From: a virus
Strand: one strand, 5' to 3'
IMG/VR virus record: IMGVR_UViG_3300044994_000386
Location: 22,436 to 86,435 of that record
Length of the DNA stretch: 64,000 nt
Positions 43,226 through 52,313 of this stretch are shown piece after piece. The notes under the pieces were generated by a model. The model saw only the letters and a program-made list of their open reading frames with translations, searched no databases and was not told the DNA's origin. The first letter of the stretch is position 1, and every line of letters begins with the position of its first letter. The position numbers were made by a program, and so were the translations under genes.

Positions 43226-44896
43226 TTAGGAAACTTTAGTTTCAATTTTCTTAATTGAAACTTGTACCCAATGTGGTATTAGATGAGATGAATATCTCAA
43301 AACGTCAGAAAAGGAGCTATCAATAATAATCGTATCAGCATAATCATTCATTGACCTCACACTTCTACCTGTCATTTGTAATAAACTGCAAATAGTTCGC
43401 CAAGCATACCAATCCGGATTATTAGATTGTCTCATTTTATTTTTCTGAGAGGCTAAACTTGGATAAGGTATTTTAGCAATGATTTGAAAACGACTCTTAT
43501 CGTGGTCGAAAGATACACCAGTACCGACTGATGGACTAACAAAAACAGTAGGTTTATCAGATTCAAAATGTGCCCTCAAAATTTCATCTTTATTCGAAGA
43601 ATCGTGGAAAATTAATCTCGGTTCTTTTATACTACTCTCAATCCAATTAGCTAATTCAAAAGAGTTAGTATGAATAATGCCCTTATGATTCTCATACTTT
43701 TTAAGTAGCCTTTTGATATAAGGTACATAATTCTTAAAAGTTTCTTCTTTTTTAGAAAAGGACATTTTACCAAGTGGCATATAATATATTGGTCTGTTTT
43801 TAACTGGAAAAGGTGAATCAACCGAATAGTAAATTGCCTTATCTGGATCAATGCCATTTAAATTACAAAACAATCCTTTGTCTAATATAGTTCCTGACAT
43901 TAAGATTACTAAATCATAACGTGACCAAACATATTTATCGAGATAGTCAAAAGCCCAAATAGGTTCGAGTGAAAGGTCTTTTTGTTTTGTTTTTTCGTTA
44001 TAGGTTGATTCTAATACCCAGTTATTGGGATTTGCCTTATACTCTTTCAAGAACACATCAATTTTCAAAATATATTGTTTGAGATCATTAATAATTTGCA
44101 TTTTTTTGACATCGGCATTTTTAGTACCAAATAATTTATCAATCTTCAATTCTCTTTTATCAGATTTGATATTACGATCACCTGACATTGATTTTTCAAT
44201 TTGATCTATAGTATCATTGATCTCACCAATTAAATAATTTAAAAATTCTATATAATCATTGATTGACTTTACATTATGAAGTGCCTTAATGATTTCATAT
44301 TCATTAACAAATTTTAATCTTTTAATAATAGTCTCTGTGATTTTAATTGAAATAAAATCGGACATAACATCATCAAACTCATGTGCCTCATCAACAATCA
44401 AAACATTTGATTTACGTTGCTCATTTATACCATTATTATAAACTGCATATATTAGATAAAGATAAAAATTAGTTAATGAAACTTGACCTGAAATATAACT
44501 ATTTCTAGCATTGTCATAGGGACAACTATCACAAGAAGTTTTATTCAGTCTATTAAATTCTTTACCTTGAGCACAAGAACATTCGTAAGAAGTACAAGAA
44601 TAATTTTCTTTTCCTTTTAAATTATTGATTGATTCATATTCTTCGTCATATTGATCTTGTAGAATTTTTCCAGCAGTTACTATATCAATTTTAGCAGATT
44701 TATTAACTTTAGTTGTATACCACTCGGAGATCATCATTGCTAGATGTGATTTTCCAGTACCCACAGGCATGTTCAAAAGAAAAAACTTTGAATCAGGATT
44801 TGTATCAATTTTGGATTTTATAAATTCAAGAGCATCTTTTTGCTCTTTACGAGGTGTATATTTTGCAACATCATTTCTGAGATTTTTATAAGCCAT
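43226..44896 (-). CDS. DinG/XPD-like superfamily 2 helicase with Fe-S cluster
   Basis: 556 residues. Walker A is PVGTGKS at about 44-50 and the DEAH box is VLIVDEAHEFDD near 168. Between them a cysteine group (Cys101, 106, 108, 122, 125) matches the Fe-S cluster region of DinG/Rad3 helicases. Motif VI is QMTGRSVRSMNDY near 518-530. Such enzymes unwind DNA 5' to 3', often at forks, R-loops or recombination intermediates. T4 instead uses UvsW and Dda, so this is a different helicase choice. It is divergent from the HAD gene at 44943. Confidence 0.88.
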   Translation of the reverse strand: MAYKNLRNDVAKYTPRKEQKDALEFIKSKIDTNPDSKFFLLNMPVGTGKSHLAMMISEWYTTKVNKSAKIDIVTAGKILQDQYDEEYESINNLKGKENYSCTSYECSCAQGKEFNRLNKTSCDSCPYDNARNSYISGQVSLTNFYLYLIYAVYNNGINEQRKSNVLIVDEAHEFDDVMSDFISIKITETIIKRLKFVNEYEIIKALHNVKSINDYIEFLNYLIGEINDTIDQIEKSMSGDRNIKSDKRELKIDKLFGTKNADVKKMQIINDLKQYILKIDVFLKEYKANPNNWVLESTYNEKTKQKDLSLEPIWAFDYLDKYVWSRYDLVILMSGTILDKGLFCNLNGIDPDKAIYYSVDSPFPVKNRPIYYMPLGKMSFSKKEETFKNYVPYIKRLLKKYENHKGIIHTNSFELANWIESSIKEPRLIFHDSSNKDEILRAHFESDKPTVFVSPSVGTGVSFDHDKSRFQIIAKIPYPSLASQKNKMRQSNNPDWYAWRTICSLLQMTGRSVRSMNDYADTIIIDSSFSDVLRYSSHLIPHWVQVSIKKIETKVS

Positions 44897-44928
44897 AATA
44901 ATTATATTAAAGATTTATATATAGTTTA

Positions 44929-44939
44929 TTAATATATAA
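44929..44939 (+). promoter_or_regulatory. Late-type promoter element TTAATATATAA
   Basis: The element ends three bases before the ATG at 44943. It lies in a 46-base divergent spacer and the near-palindrome could also serve the helicase gene. Confidence 0.5.
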
Positions 44940-44942
44940 TAA

Positions 44943-45596
44943 ATGAAATTTATAAAAAAATACGAAAATTTTAATTCAGAGCCTTTACACATATTCGATT
45001 TTGATAATACTTTAGTAGACACGCCATCTTTCGAGGAATTAGTATATAAAATGATTAAAGAAGACGTTAATGTTAAAACTTTACTGAATAGGTCTATCAA
45101 AATTTTAGGCGTTTCTATTAATGATCTGAAATGGGAAAACGGTCGAATTTATGTAAGTGATCCTGAAAATAAACTAACACCAACTAAAAATTGGATCAGA
45201 AAAGGAAAACGTTTATACCTTACACCACCAGATAAATTCTATTATTTGGATGAATCTTTACCAACTGGACTTTTAAATTTATCTGAAAAATACAAAGAAG
45301 TTAAAAATAAAGCAATTTTGACCGGTAGAACAATTGACATGAAAGATAAGATTTTAGAAACTTTGAAAAGATTAGGATTGGAAGAACCAAATTTTGGTCT
45401 TTTTTGTTATCCAAACCGTTCACAAACTTCTGATAAAGTTGCTGTCTGGAAAGGCAAAACTATTATTAAATTGATACAAGAAACAGGTTTTAAAGAAGTT
45501 TATTTCTATGAAGATAAGATTAAGTGGTTAAAAACAACCACCAAAATGGTTAAAGAAAAGTTACCGGAAGTCAAATTCAAACCAATAAAAGTTTAG
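44943..45596 (+). CDS. HAD-family hydrolase with the shared N-terminal motif
   Basis: 217 residues. The start MKFIKKYENFNSEP is the shared motif, followed directly by HAD motif I HIFDFDNTLVDTP with Asp19 and Asp21. Motif II is AILTGR and the acidic motif IV is VYFYEDKIKWL. The pattern is related to the SAK-type HAD at 8448-9002. A comparison of the two shows that the motif here is an added leader of about 14 residues on an otherwise similar catalytic domain. The probable activity is phosphatase; substrate unknown. The end overlaps the convergent polymerase gene by four bases. Confidence 0.82.
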   Translation: MKFIKKYENFNSEPLHIFDFDNTLVDTPSFEELVYKMIKEDVNVKTLLNRSIKILGVSINDLKWENGRIYVSDPENKLTPTKNWIRKGKRLYLTPPDKFYYLDESLPTGLLNLSEKYKEVKNKAILTGRTIDMKDKILETLKRLGLEEPNFGLFCYPNRSQTSDKVAVWKGKTIIKLIQETGFKEVYFYEDKIKWLKTTTKMVKEKLPEVKFKPIKV

Positions 45597-47089
45597 TTTA
45601 ATTCGGCCTCAAGTTGTTTGATTTCATCCAATACCTTCTTGAGTTCATCTTTTTTCTTCATCATGATCTTCTTATTCTTCTTTCTATCAGCATAAACTTC
45701 TTCAAGCATTTTAAGTGTAGGTGAGTTTCGTTTTTCAAACACCACACCATTTACACAAACCACATGCTTTTGAGGATCAATTTTAACACCATTATCGCAG
45801 TAATCTGGTCGATTAGGATCTTTAACACCAACAAAAGTTTCTGGTGCAATAAAAAATTGTCTTTGAGTTGTTGGATATAATGAGGCAAAGTCATAACAAA
45901 CTACCCACTGATTCAAGCCTTGTATTGGATCTTTAACCCAACCACCAACAATTCCTGCGTTATCATTATTATTTTTATCACCTCTAAAAAGTACGATTTT
46001 TTCTTGTTCCCTGAATCTATTTCTAAGCATCCCTTCAGTAATCGCAAGTGAACCAAGAGCATTGTTTACTGATGAAATAACATCCACAATTTTTATCCTG
46101 GCAAGCGAAGATATCGCATAAATTATTGATATGTAGTTACGAGATTCATGTATCTTTTGAACTAGAACAGAGTCAACTGCGTTATAATACATAAACGTTT
46201 CAAAATCATCTTCGTATAACTTTTGCAATGAACCGTTGTACTTAATTTTCTCAACACCAACCAATTTACTCGATACGAAGTCTAATGATGAAGACTCTTT
46301 AACTTTAATTGAAGTATCACAGATTTCATAAAGTTGCATGTAATCAAAAATCATTCTATGTGCTGGTATTTCTTGATTTGACATCCAAACTTTATTTAAT
46401 CGCTTAGTCAAAGAAGAAACTGCCGGATCAATAGTATATTCTTTACCGTTTACTGTCTTTTTTAATTTACGAGCACGATTTACCAAGTAAACCCAGTCAT
46501 AATTTACGAAGTTCCAACCCGTTATTAGTGGCATTTTTGGAATCATCTTATAAAAGAAATTATACATCATGTCAAATTCATCATCATATTTGATGTACTT
46601 AAATTTATATTCGGTGCCAAACTTTTCGAAATATTTATTAGTATTATCTTTGATACGCTTTTGCATATCTTCTGGCATATCTTTTAAACCCAAAAGAATG
46701 ATCTTATCATCGTAAACAATTGAAATAGAAAGTACGCGAGTTGGCGCGGTTTCAGCATCGGGAAATCCATCTATTATTTCGGTCTCAATATCAACAAAGT
46801 ATATCTTAGGTAAATTAAATTCAAATATTTCTTCTTTTTCTTTTTCTGGAAGAGCGTCTAAAAAATCATAAACTGAGTATCTATCTGGTTGTGAAACTGG
46901 AATCTTTTTTACTGGCTTACCATCACATGATCGATAATTTAAATCACGATCTTTATCATCTGGTTCACAAACAACATATTTGGTTGGATTATCCCAATCG
47001 TAGTATTTTAATTTAATATCTCCAGTCTTATTTACATAACTGATTATTAAACGCTTTGTGTTACTTAAATATTGACAATCCACTAACAT
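45593..47089 (-). CDS. 43A: Family B DNA polymerase, N-terminal half (split gp43)
   Basis: 498 residues. The exonuclease domain has Exo I YFVDIETE (Asp100, Glu102), Exo II TGWNFVNYDW near 195 and Exo III YYNAVDSVLV near 305. The polymerase part starts with GGWVKDP and motif A VCYDFASLYPTT near 405. The chain then ends with a lysine-rich helix (DRKKNKKIMMKKKDEL) before motif B (KxxxNSxYG) and motif C (DTDS), neither of which I find elsewhere in the window. T4-type relatives are known with the gene split at a similar place, between motifs A and B. The remaining half must be encoded elsewhere or be supplied in trans. The downstream neighbour is a convergent HAD gene. Confidence 0.9.
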   Translation of the reverse strand: MLVDCQYLSNTKRLIISYVNKTGDIKLKYYDWDNPTKYVVCEPDDKDRDLNYRSCDGKPVKKIPVSQPDRYSVYDFLDALPEKEKEEIFEFNLPKIYFVDIETEIIDGFPDAETAPTRVLSISIVYDDKIILLGLKDMPEDMQKRIKDNTNKYFEKFGTEYKFKYIKYDDEFDMMYNFFYKMIPKMPLITGWNFVNYDWVYLVNRARKLKKTVNGKEYTIDPAVSSLTKRLNKVWMSNQEIPAHRMIFDYMQLYEICDTSIKVKESSSLDFVSSKLVGVEKIKYNGSLQKLYEDDFETFMYYNAVDSVLVQKIHESRNYISIIYAISSLARIKIVDVISSVNNALGSLAITEGMLRNRFREQEKIVLFRGDKNNNDNAGIVGGWVKDPIQGLNQWVVCYDFASLYPTTQRQFFIAPETFVGVKDPNRPDYCDNGVKIDPQKHVVCVNGVVFEKRNSPTLKMLEEVYADRKKNKKIMMKKKDELKKVLDEIKQLEAELN

Positions 47090-47104
47090 ATATATAATTA
47101 TTTT

Positions 47105-47641
47105 TTAAAAATCGATATCAAAGTAATCTAAAATCTCGCCATTCTTTTTTATCACTAATTCTAATTCTCCCCTTTTCAAAATTTGATACTCATAATATCT
47201 ACCAATTTTAAATAAAGTACGAATGAAAGGGATATCTTCCGAGTTCTTATTGATTCTATCTAAATCGACCATAAGGCATAACACCTTTCTATCATCCTCA
47301 GTATTATAGTTTATGATATTTGGATCTTGGTTTTGGGTAAGCACGGATTTATTATAACAAATAAACTTGGTTTCTAATATTTCGCCGCTTGGTATATATC
47401 TAATAGAAATATCATCACCAGGTTGTAGTACTTTATCCTCTTCCCTTAGATAAACTCGAATCCATAAATAAATTCTTTGTTTCTCAATAATTTCAGTTCG
47501 GGGTTTAAAGTCACCTTCTTCTTTTATATTTGTAGTGTCAATAGATTTGATTTGCTCAATTATTTCTTCTTGATAATTTTTAATGTTTTTAGATAGAACT
47601 TTTCTATCTAAGAATGGATCTTGTTGAGAAAATAAATTCAT
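47105..47641 (-). CDS. Hypothetical protein upstream of the polymerase half
   Basis: 178 residues, not recognised. A helical start (NYQEEIIEQIKSID) is followed by beta-rich segments (QRIYLWIRVYLREED, SIRYIPSGEILETKFICY). No shared N-terminal motif, no membrane segment. It is 15 bases upstream of the polymerase gene in the same direction, so a replication or repair accessory role is possible by position. Confidence 0.66.
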   Translation of the reverse strand: MNLFSQQDPFLDRKVLSKNIKNYQEEIIEQIKSIDTTNIKEEGDFKPRTEIIEKQRIYLWIRVYLREEDKVLQPGDDISIRYIPSGEILETKFICYNKSVLTQNQDPNIINYNTEDDRKVLCLMVDLDRINKNSEDIPFIRTLFKIGRYYEYQILKRGELELVIKKNGEILDYFDIDF

Positions 47642-47666
47642 TATTATATGGATTTTATTTTTTATA

Positions 47667-49697
47667 TTAATCCAAATAATTATTGTTTATTAAGTCTCTA
47701 AATTTTTTTTGATTGGTTAAAAAAATATAAAAAATATCCATCCAAAAAACACCTTTATAATTATTCCAAATACATTTATATTTGATCAGATCGAAAACAA
47801 CTTTGACAAAGTCTAAAATTAAAGTAAGAATAGTTGATGAATCGTATTTTTCTGATTTGAAAGTTTTAATAATTTCGTTTGAAATTTGATTTTTAATATC
47901 TTGATCAATCTCACTCGAATTTTGCCAGAAACCTAAATGCCACCTTCTTGGATCTTCCAGTAATTCTCGTGATATACTTTCTAAAGAAACTAAAAAATCG
48001 GGATTTGAAGATTCCAAATCTTTAAATGAATTGATTCTATTTTGATAGACAGTTTCGAATATGGATTTAAAATTTTCATCGAAAGCATCAGCCCATAAAG
48101 ACATAAACTGATGTATACCAAATTTATAGATTGTGTTTCTTGCATTAAAAATAGTACCTCTTTTATCTAAAATCTCATCGGTGGCTGTTAGTTGATCATC
48201 TTTTATACTTCTAATATCATAGTCTTTATCTTCAATCATTTTTTCTATTTTTTTGTAAAGTAAATAATTATAATATTCTTTTATAAAGATTACATATAAC
48301 ATCTTTTTAGGATTTTTTAGATCTAACTTAATATTGAAAAGTTTTTGATCCACTTCAACTGCTAAGTATTTTTCTTTATCATCTAAGATATTGTAAATCT
48401 TTCTATATTTTTCAACAGATTCTGGTTCAACTTGATATACGGTCCATATATTTTTCTTGATTCCTATATTACCATCATCGTCTTCTTCAGTTAGATCTAT
48501 TAAAAAGCTTTTGCCTGAAATATCATCATAAAATATATCTTCATCATCATCTGGATAATAGTCATAATTTTTTTCTTCTTGATCTAAGTAAACTTTAACG
48601 GCAACATTCTCATCATAATAATCGTTATATTTTTTTGAGTAAACTGCGGTATCATACCAAATATAAGAGTTATGATAATTGGAGTATAAAGCATTATTTA
48701 TATGTATATAAGAATTAAGATAATCGGACCAAATTACTTGATCAGATGGATAACTTTCATCTTCGTATTCACAATAAACTATATCCATTAAAACGCCTTC
48801 ACCATTTATGTTTCTTAACTCAAGTGTATTCTTTTTGTTTTTTATTTCGTAGTCACCAGTATATAAAGTTTTATCTAACGTATCATAATAAATGAAGCTA
48901 TCCATATAAGGATAATAATCATAAGTACCATCAGCATTAGATTTACCAGTTAATTTAACTTTCATATCATTATTATTTTTAGAAATCTTAAAATTATCAT
49001 TAACCCATTTTTCAATCAAGTTAGTATCGGAATCTAATGTGAAATAAATCCTATCTAAATATAAACCATAATTTGTTTTCCAAAGTAAAGCTCTGCCACG
49101 TAATTTATTATCATTATCTATATAAATCACCAAGCTACATTCTTCAGGATTATTTACATAGATATCTAAAAATTTTTGACAATTCGGATATCTCATACAA
49201 GATTTTCCCAAAGAGCCTTTTCCCGAAAGTGTTTCTTGACAATAGTTATCTTGTAGATACCAAAATCTGATGTCTTCACCTTTAACAACTCTAATCGATT
49301 CAACTTTTGAAGTCTTGATTTTATTAGCGTCATAGGCTGATTTAAACTTATTCACAAATTTTTCAATCTCATAGTCAGTATATTCGATTTGATTATCGGT
49401 TAGAATCGATCTAACTATTCTACCAATTGTAGTTTGATTTGACTTTTCACTAAAAAGATCATTCGGATTTAGACCAGACTTTAACTTATTTGTTATTTGA
49501 GAATCAGGTATGAAAGATAATTTATCATGTTTGCGTGTTAAATCAATGAAGTTATATTTAGTCTTTATATCTTTATTAATTAATTGACTAAATTTTTTAG
49601 CAATTGGATCATCAATTGATTTAATTAAATTCAAAAAATAATCAGAAGTCAATAAAATAGATTCTAATATAAATTCATAGTAGCTTTTAAGTTTCAT
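47667..49697 (-). CDS. Member of the FIPD/SCM/GRALW paralogous family, 676 residues
   Basis: The start is MKLKSYYEFILESIL, a variant of the shared motif. Family blocks: SIDDPIAKKFSQLI, TKYNFIDLTRKHDKLSFIPD, TIGRIVRSILTDNQIEYTDY, EIEKFVNKFKSAYD, EDIRFWYLQDNY, GSLGKSCMRYPNCQKFLDIY and LRGRALLWKTNYGLYLDRIYF. After the core, residues about 270-420 are extraordinarily rich in Tyr and Asp (NDYYDENVAVK, DYYPDDDEDIFYDD); the C-terminal part is helical. About residues 110-230 align best with the member at 52314. Function unknown. Confidence 0.77.
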   Translation of the reverse strand: MKLKSYYEFILESILLTSDYFLNLIKSIDDPIAKKFSQLINKDIKTKYNFIDLTRKHDKLSFIPDSQITNKLKSGLNPNDLFSEKSNQTTIGRIVRSILTDNQIEYTDYEIEKFVNKFKSAYDANKIKTSKVESIRVVKGEDIRFWYLQDNYCQETLSGKGSLGKSCMRYPNCQKFLDIYVNNPEECSLVIYIDNDNKLRGRALLWKTNYGLYLDRIYFTLDSDTNLIEKWVNDNFKISKNNNDMKVKLTGKSNADGTYDYYPYMDSFIYYDTLDKTLYTGDYEIKNKKNTLELRNINGEGVLMDIVYCEYEDESYPSDQVIWSDYLNSYIHINNALYSNYHNSYIWYDTAVYSKKYNDYYDENVAVKVYLDQEEKNYDYYPDDDEDIFYDDISGKSFLIDLTEEDDDGNIGIKKNIWTVYQVEPESVEKYRKIYNILDDKEKYLAVEVDQKLFNIKLDLKNPKKMLYVIFIKEYYNYLLYKKIEKMIEDKDYDIRSIKDDQLTATDEILDKRGTIFNARNTIYKFGIHQFMSLWADAFDENFKSIFETVYQNRINSFKDLESSNPDFLVSLESISRELLEDPRRWHLGFWQNSSEIDQDIKNQISNEIIKTFKSEKYDSSTILTLILDFVKVVFDLIKYKCIWNNYKGVFWMDIFYIFLTNQKKFRDLINNNYLD

Positions 49698-49758
49698 AAA
49701 ATTCTTATTTTTAGTAATTATGATTTAATATATATATTAAAATTATAAATAAAATTTA

Positions 49759-50505
49759 ATGGTACAAAAATTTTTTGAGTATGTCGTAGGAAAATTTGAA
49801 CCGATTAAATCTTTCTATTTGAAAGATGAATTGAATCCAAAAGTTTGGCCTTATGGTGATGAGAAAATAAATCAATCAATTAAAGAAGACCTACTTGAAA
49901 TCTCAAAAGACTATTTCGAAAATTTAGAAATAAAAGCCAAACTAAAAGATATAGTTTTGACTGGTTCATTAGCTAATTTCAATTGGTCAGAATATTCAGA
50001 CTTTGATGTACATTTAATTTTTGATTTCGGTGAAGTCAATAAAGATGAAGAATTAGTAAGGAAGTATCTTGATGCGGTTGAAAAGGTTTGGAAACTTCAA
50101 CATGACATCACAATTGAAGGATATCAAGTTGAAATTTATTGTCAAGATTCAAAACAAGATCACTTCTCAACTGGTCAATATTCATTATTAAAAGATAAAT
50201 GGCTTGTTAAGCCAACTAGAGAAAATTTTGTTCCAGATGAAGATCTAATTAAACGTAAGGCTGGGCAAATCATGTCAATTATTGAAGATTTAGAGAACGA
50301 CTTAAAGGAAAATAAAAGTTATGAATTAATCAGTTCTAAACTTAAAAAAGTTTGGAAAAAGATTAAAGATAGTCGTAAAGCCGGACTCGAAAGAGAAGGT
50401 GAATACTCTGTTGAGAATTTAGTATTTAAACTTCTTAGAAGAAATGGTTATATAGGGAAAATCCTAGATTTAAAAAGAAAAGCATATGATAAAAAATTTA
50501 AATAA
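49759..50505 (+). CDS. Nucleotidyltransferase with the shared N-terminal motif
   Basis: 248 residues. The N-terminus MVQKFFEYVVGKFEP is a variant of the shared motif. The catalytic signature is VLTGSLANFNWSEYSDFDVH with Gly69-Ser70 and the metal-binding Asp81 and Asp83, typical of the pol beta superfamily (nucleotidyltransferase fold). A third acidic residue is likely in the QVEIYCQDSK strand near 130. Members transfer a nucleotide to proteins, antibiotics or RNA ends. The C-terminal 80 residues are basic and helical (KKVWKKIKDSRKAG), perhaps for nucleic acid binding. If packaged, it could modify host molecules early. Co-directional with 50507. Confidence 0.82.
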   Translation: MVQKFFEYVVGKFEPIKSFYLKDELNPKVWPYGDEKINQSIKEDLLEISKDYFENLEIKAKLKDIVLTGSLANFNWSEYSDFDVHLIFDFGEVNKDEELVRKYLDAVEKVWKLQHDITIEGYQVEIYCQDSKQDHFSTGQYSLLKDKWLVKPTRENFVPDEDLIKRKAGQIMSIIEDLENDLKENKSYELISSKLKKVWKKIKDSRKAGLEREGEYSVENLVFKLLRRNGYIGKILDLKRKAYDKKFK

Positions 50506-50506
50506 T

Positions 50507-51199
50507 ATGACACCAATTAGAATAACAGAAATAGAACAAACTTTCAAAGAAATTTTTGAAAAAGAAGAAGGCAAAGTAGTTTCAGTAGATTCGGTTTATG
50601 AGAAATCCGATAGTGGTAATTTTTATAAATTAGTAATCTCTATACATGGACTTTCGGTGCAGGATACTTTTATTATTCACACAAAATTCATATTTAAAAC
50701 TGATTTAGAAAAGAAAAACGTAATTGAAGAATCATTTATTTATCTTTATGATATCAATTGTGTATATCACAAAGTTAATTTCAATAATGTGTTAGATATG
50801 AAGAAAAAAATCGAAGACATCATTGAATCTAACGACTTTGGTGAAGATATTAAAATCCTTTCTGATTTCATTGGTGCACCTTCTATGTTTTTAAATTATT
50901 ACTTAAAAAGATCTAAAATTACTGATTACTCAGTCTATGATGTGATCTATGAACCAAAATTCAAGACTCAACCTTGTGAAGAAACTACATTTGATTTCGA
51001 AATAAACATTAACAACAACTACAAAATAGATTTATCAATACAAAAAACTAATCGAAAAGCGGATGAAGAATTTGATACCTACACTTTTAGGTTCAAATTT
51101 TTAGATGAATATACAACTATAAAAACCGATTCTATTTCAAATATTCACTTTTTTATTGGTTCACAGATTGCTAAAATATTAGATAAAAAGTTAAAATAA
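50507..51199 (+). CDS. Hypothetical protein, 230 residues
   Basis: The ATG at 50507, directly after the previous stop, is chosen; an upstream in-frame ATG at 50486 would overlap the nucleotidyltransferase gene. Not recognised. Beta-rich with regular strand-turn patterns, no membrane segment and no catalytic motif. It probably shares a transcript with the nucleotidyltransferase. Confidence 0.65.
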   Translation: MTPIRITEIEQTFKEIFEKEEGKVVSVDSVYEKSDSGNFYKLVISIHGLSVQDTFIIHTKFIFKTDLEKKNVIEESFIYLYDINCVYHKVNFNNVLDMKKKIEDIIESNDFGEDIKILSDFIGAPSMFLNYYLKRSKITDYSVYDVIYEPKFKTQPCEETTFDFEININNNYKIDLSIQKTNRKADEEFDTYTFRFKFLDEYTTIKTDSISNIHFFIGSQIAKILDKKLK

Positions 51200-51238
51200 T
51201 AAATTAATATATAAACTAATAAAAATAAATCTTCATTT

Positions 51239-52312
51239 ATGCATAGAGATAGTACTCCTAATTTTCAGACTAAATTAACCAAATTAACTCACTTCAATGA
51301 TTTCATTAATCATGCTGATGAAGAAAAAGAGGATCTTAAAAAGGTAAAAAGATCTTTTACTAAAAATGCTGAAGGTAGTGGAACCGACATCGGCAATAAA
51401 ACTAAATATAAGTACAATAGAGTAACTCGTAAGATGGATGATGATTCATTGTCTGAAATTAAAGATGATATCAAAATGTTAGATGATTTAGTGACAAAAG
51501 ACAAAAATCATAAATATAAAATTGTTTCTAAACTACACCAAGAATCAGCTGGGAGTATTGATGTTTTGGATGATTTGAAGTCTAATTTTAGAAGTTGGAG
51601 ATATAACCACGATACAATTGAATATGTCGAAAAATTGACATCAATTTTAAAAAAAAGGCACCCAGAAACAGACGAGTCAAAATTAAAACAAATGGCTATT
51701 GACTGGTGCGGTTTTGAATGTGAAAACGATATAGTAGAACCAACTATTAATAAAAGATCTGATTATAGAGGTGGAGTGGTTAAGCCACATTGGTTAGGTG
51801 AGAGAAAATTCATTAAGAAGTTTGAAAACTTTGGTTTAAATAAAGAAGAAATGCATATTGGTTTAGATAATACTTCCTCGGAAGTAGAGTTTGAATCACC
51901 AGCTAAAAACCAAAGTTATATGTTTTTTGAAAACTTAAAAACGATAAAAAGAATGACAAGTGAGATGTTAGAGATGGATCAAGATAAAGTTAACGATTTG
52001 TTAAACAATGGTCATAACTGGGCAGAAGATCATATCTCTACTGCCAGAGAAGCAGTCTCACACGTTTATGACTTTTTAAATAATAAGTTAACAAATGAAA
52101 ATCATGAAATGAATTTCAAAGAGAATGAAAACTATATGTTTTTTGCGAATATTGAAAACATTCACAATCAAGTTAATGAATTGATTGAACTGGATTACCA
52201 AATTGTAAATAATTTAATTTTAAATGGACATGATTGGGCAGAAGATCACATATCAAGTGCTAAAGAGAAAATATCACAAGTTTACGACTTATTAAAATCA
52301 AAAATTAACTAA
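51239..52312 (+). CDS. Protein with tandem C-terminal repeats and an internal copy of the shared motif
   Basis: 357 residues. The first part (about 1-120) is charged and contains LTHFNDFINHAD, a motif-like stretch. At about 195 the sequence ERKFIKKFENFGLN is a near-perfect internal copy of the shared N-terminal motif, followed by two tandem 58-residue repeats (about 226-283 and 298-355). Each has YMFF-N, then I..ME/LI.LD.. VN.L..NGH.WAEDHIS.A.E..S.VYD.L. The internal motif could mark a cleavage site or a former gene start. The repeats are helical and WAEDHIS-centred, of unknown role. Upstream there is a TTAATATATAA element at about 51205. Confidence 0.74.
   Translation: MHRDSTPNFQTKLTKLTHFNDFINHADEEKEDLKKVKRSFTKNAEGSGTDIGNKTKYKYNRVTRKMDDDSLSEIKDDIKMLDDLVTKDKNHKYKIVSKLHQESAGSIDVLDDLKSNFRSWRYNHDTIEYVEKLTSILKKRHPETDESKLKQMAIDWCGFECENDIVEPTINKRSDYRGGVVKPHWLGERKFIKKFENFGLNKEEMHIGLDNTSSEVEFESPAKNQSYMFFENLKTIKRMTSEMLEMDQDKVNDLLNNGHNWAEDHISTAREAVSHVYDFLNNKLTNENHEMNFKENENYMFFANIENIHNQVNELIELDYQIVNNLILNGHDWAEDHISSAKEKISQVYDLLKSKIN
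51917..52306 (+). repeat. Two tandem 58-codon coding repeats
   Basis: Copies begin at about 51917 and 52133 (216 bases apart). They encode YMFFENL...WAEDHISTAREAVS and YMFFANI...WAEDHISSAKEKIS. The DNA has diverged more than the protein, so the duplication is old. Confidence 0.75.
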
Positions 52313-52313
52313 T

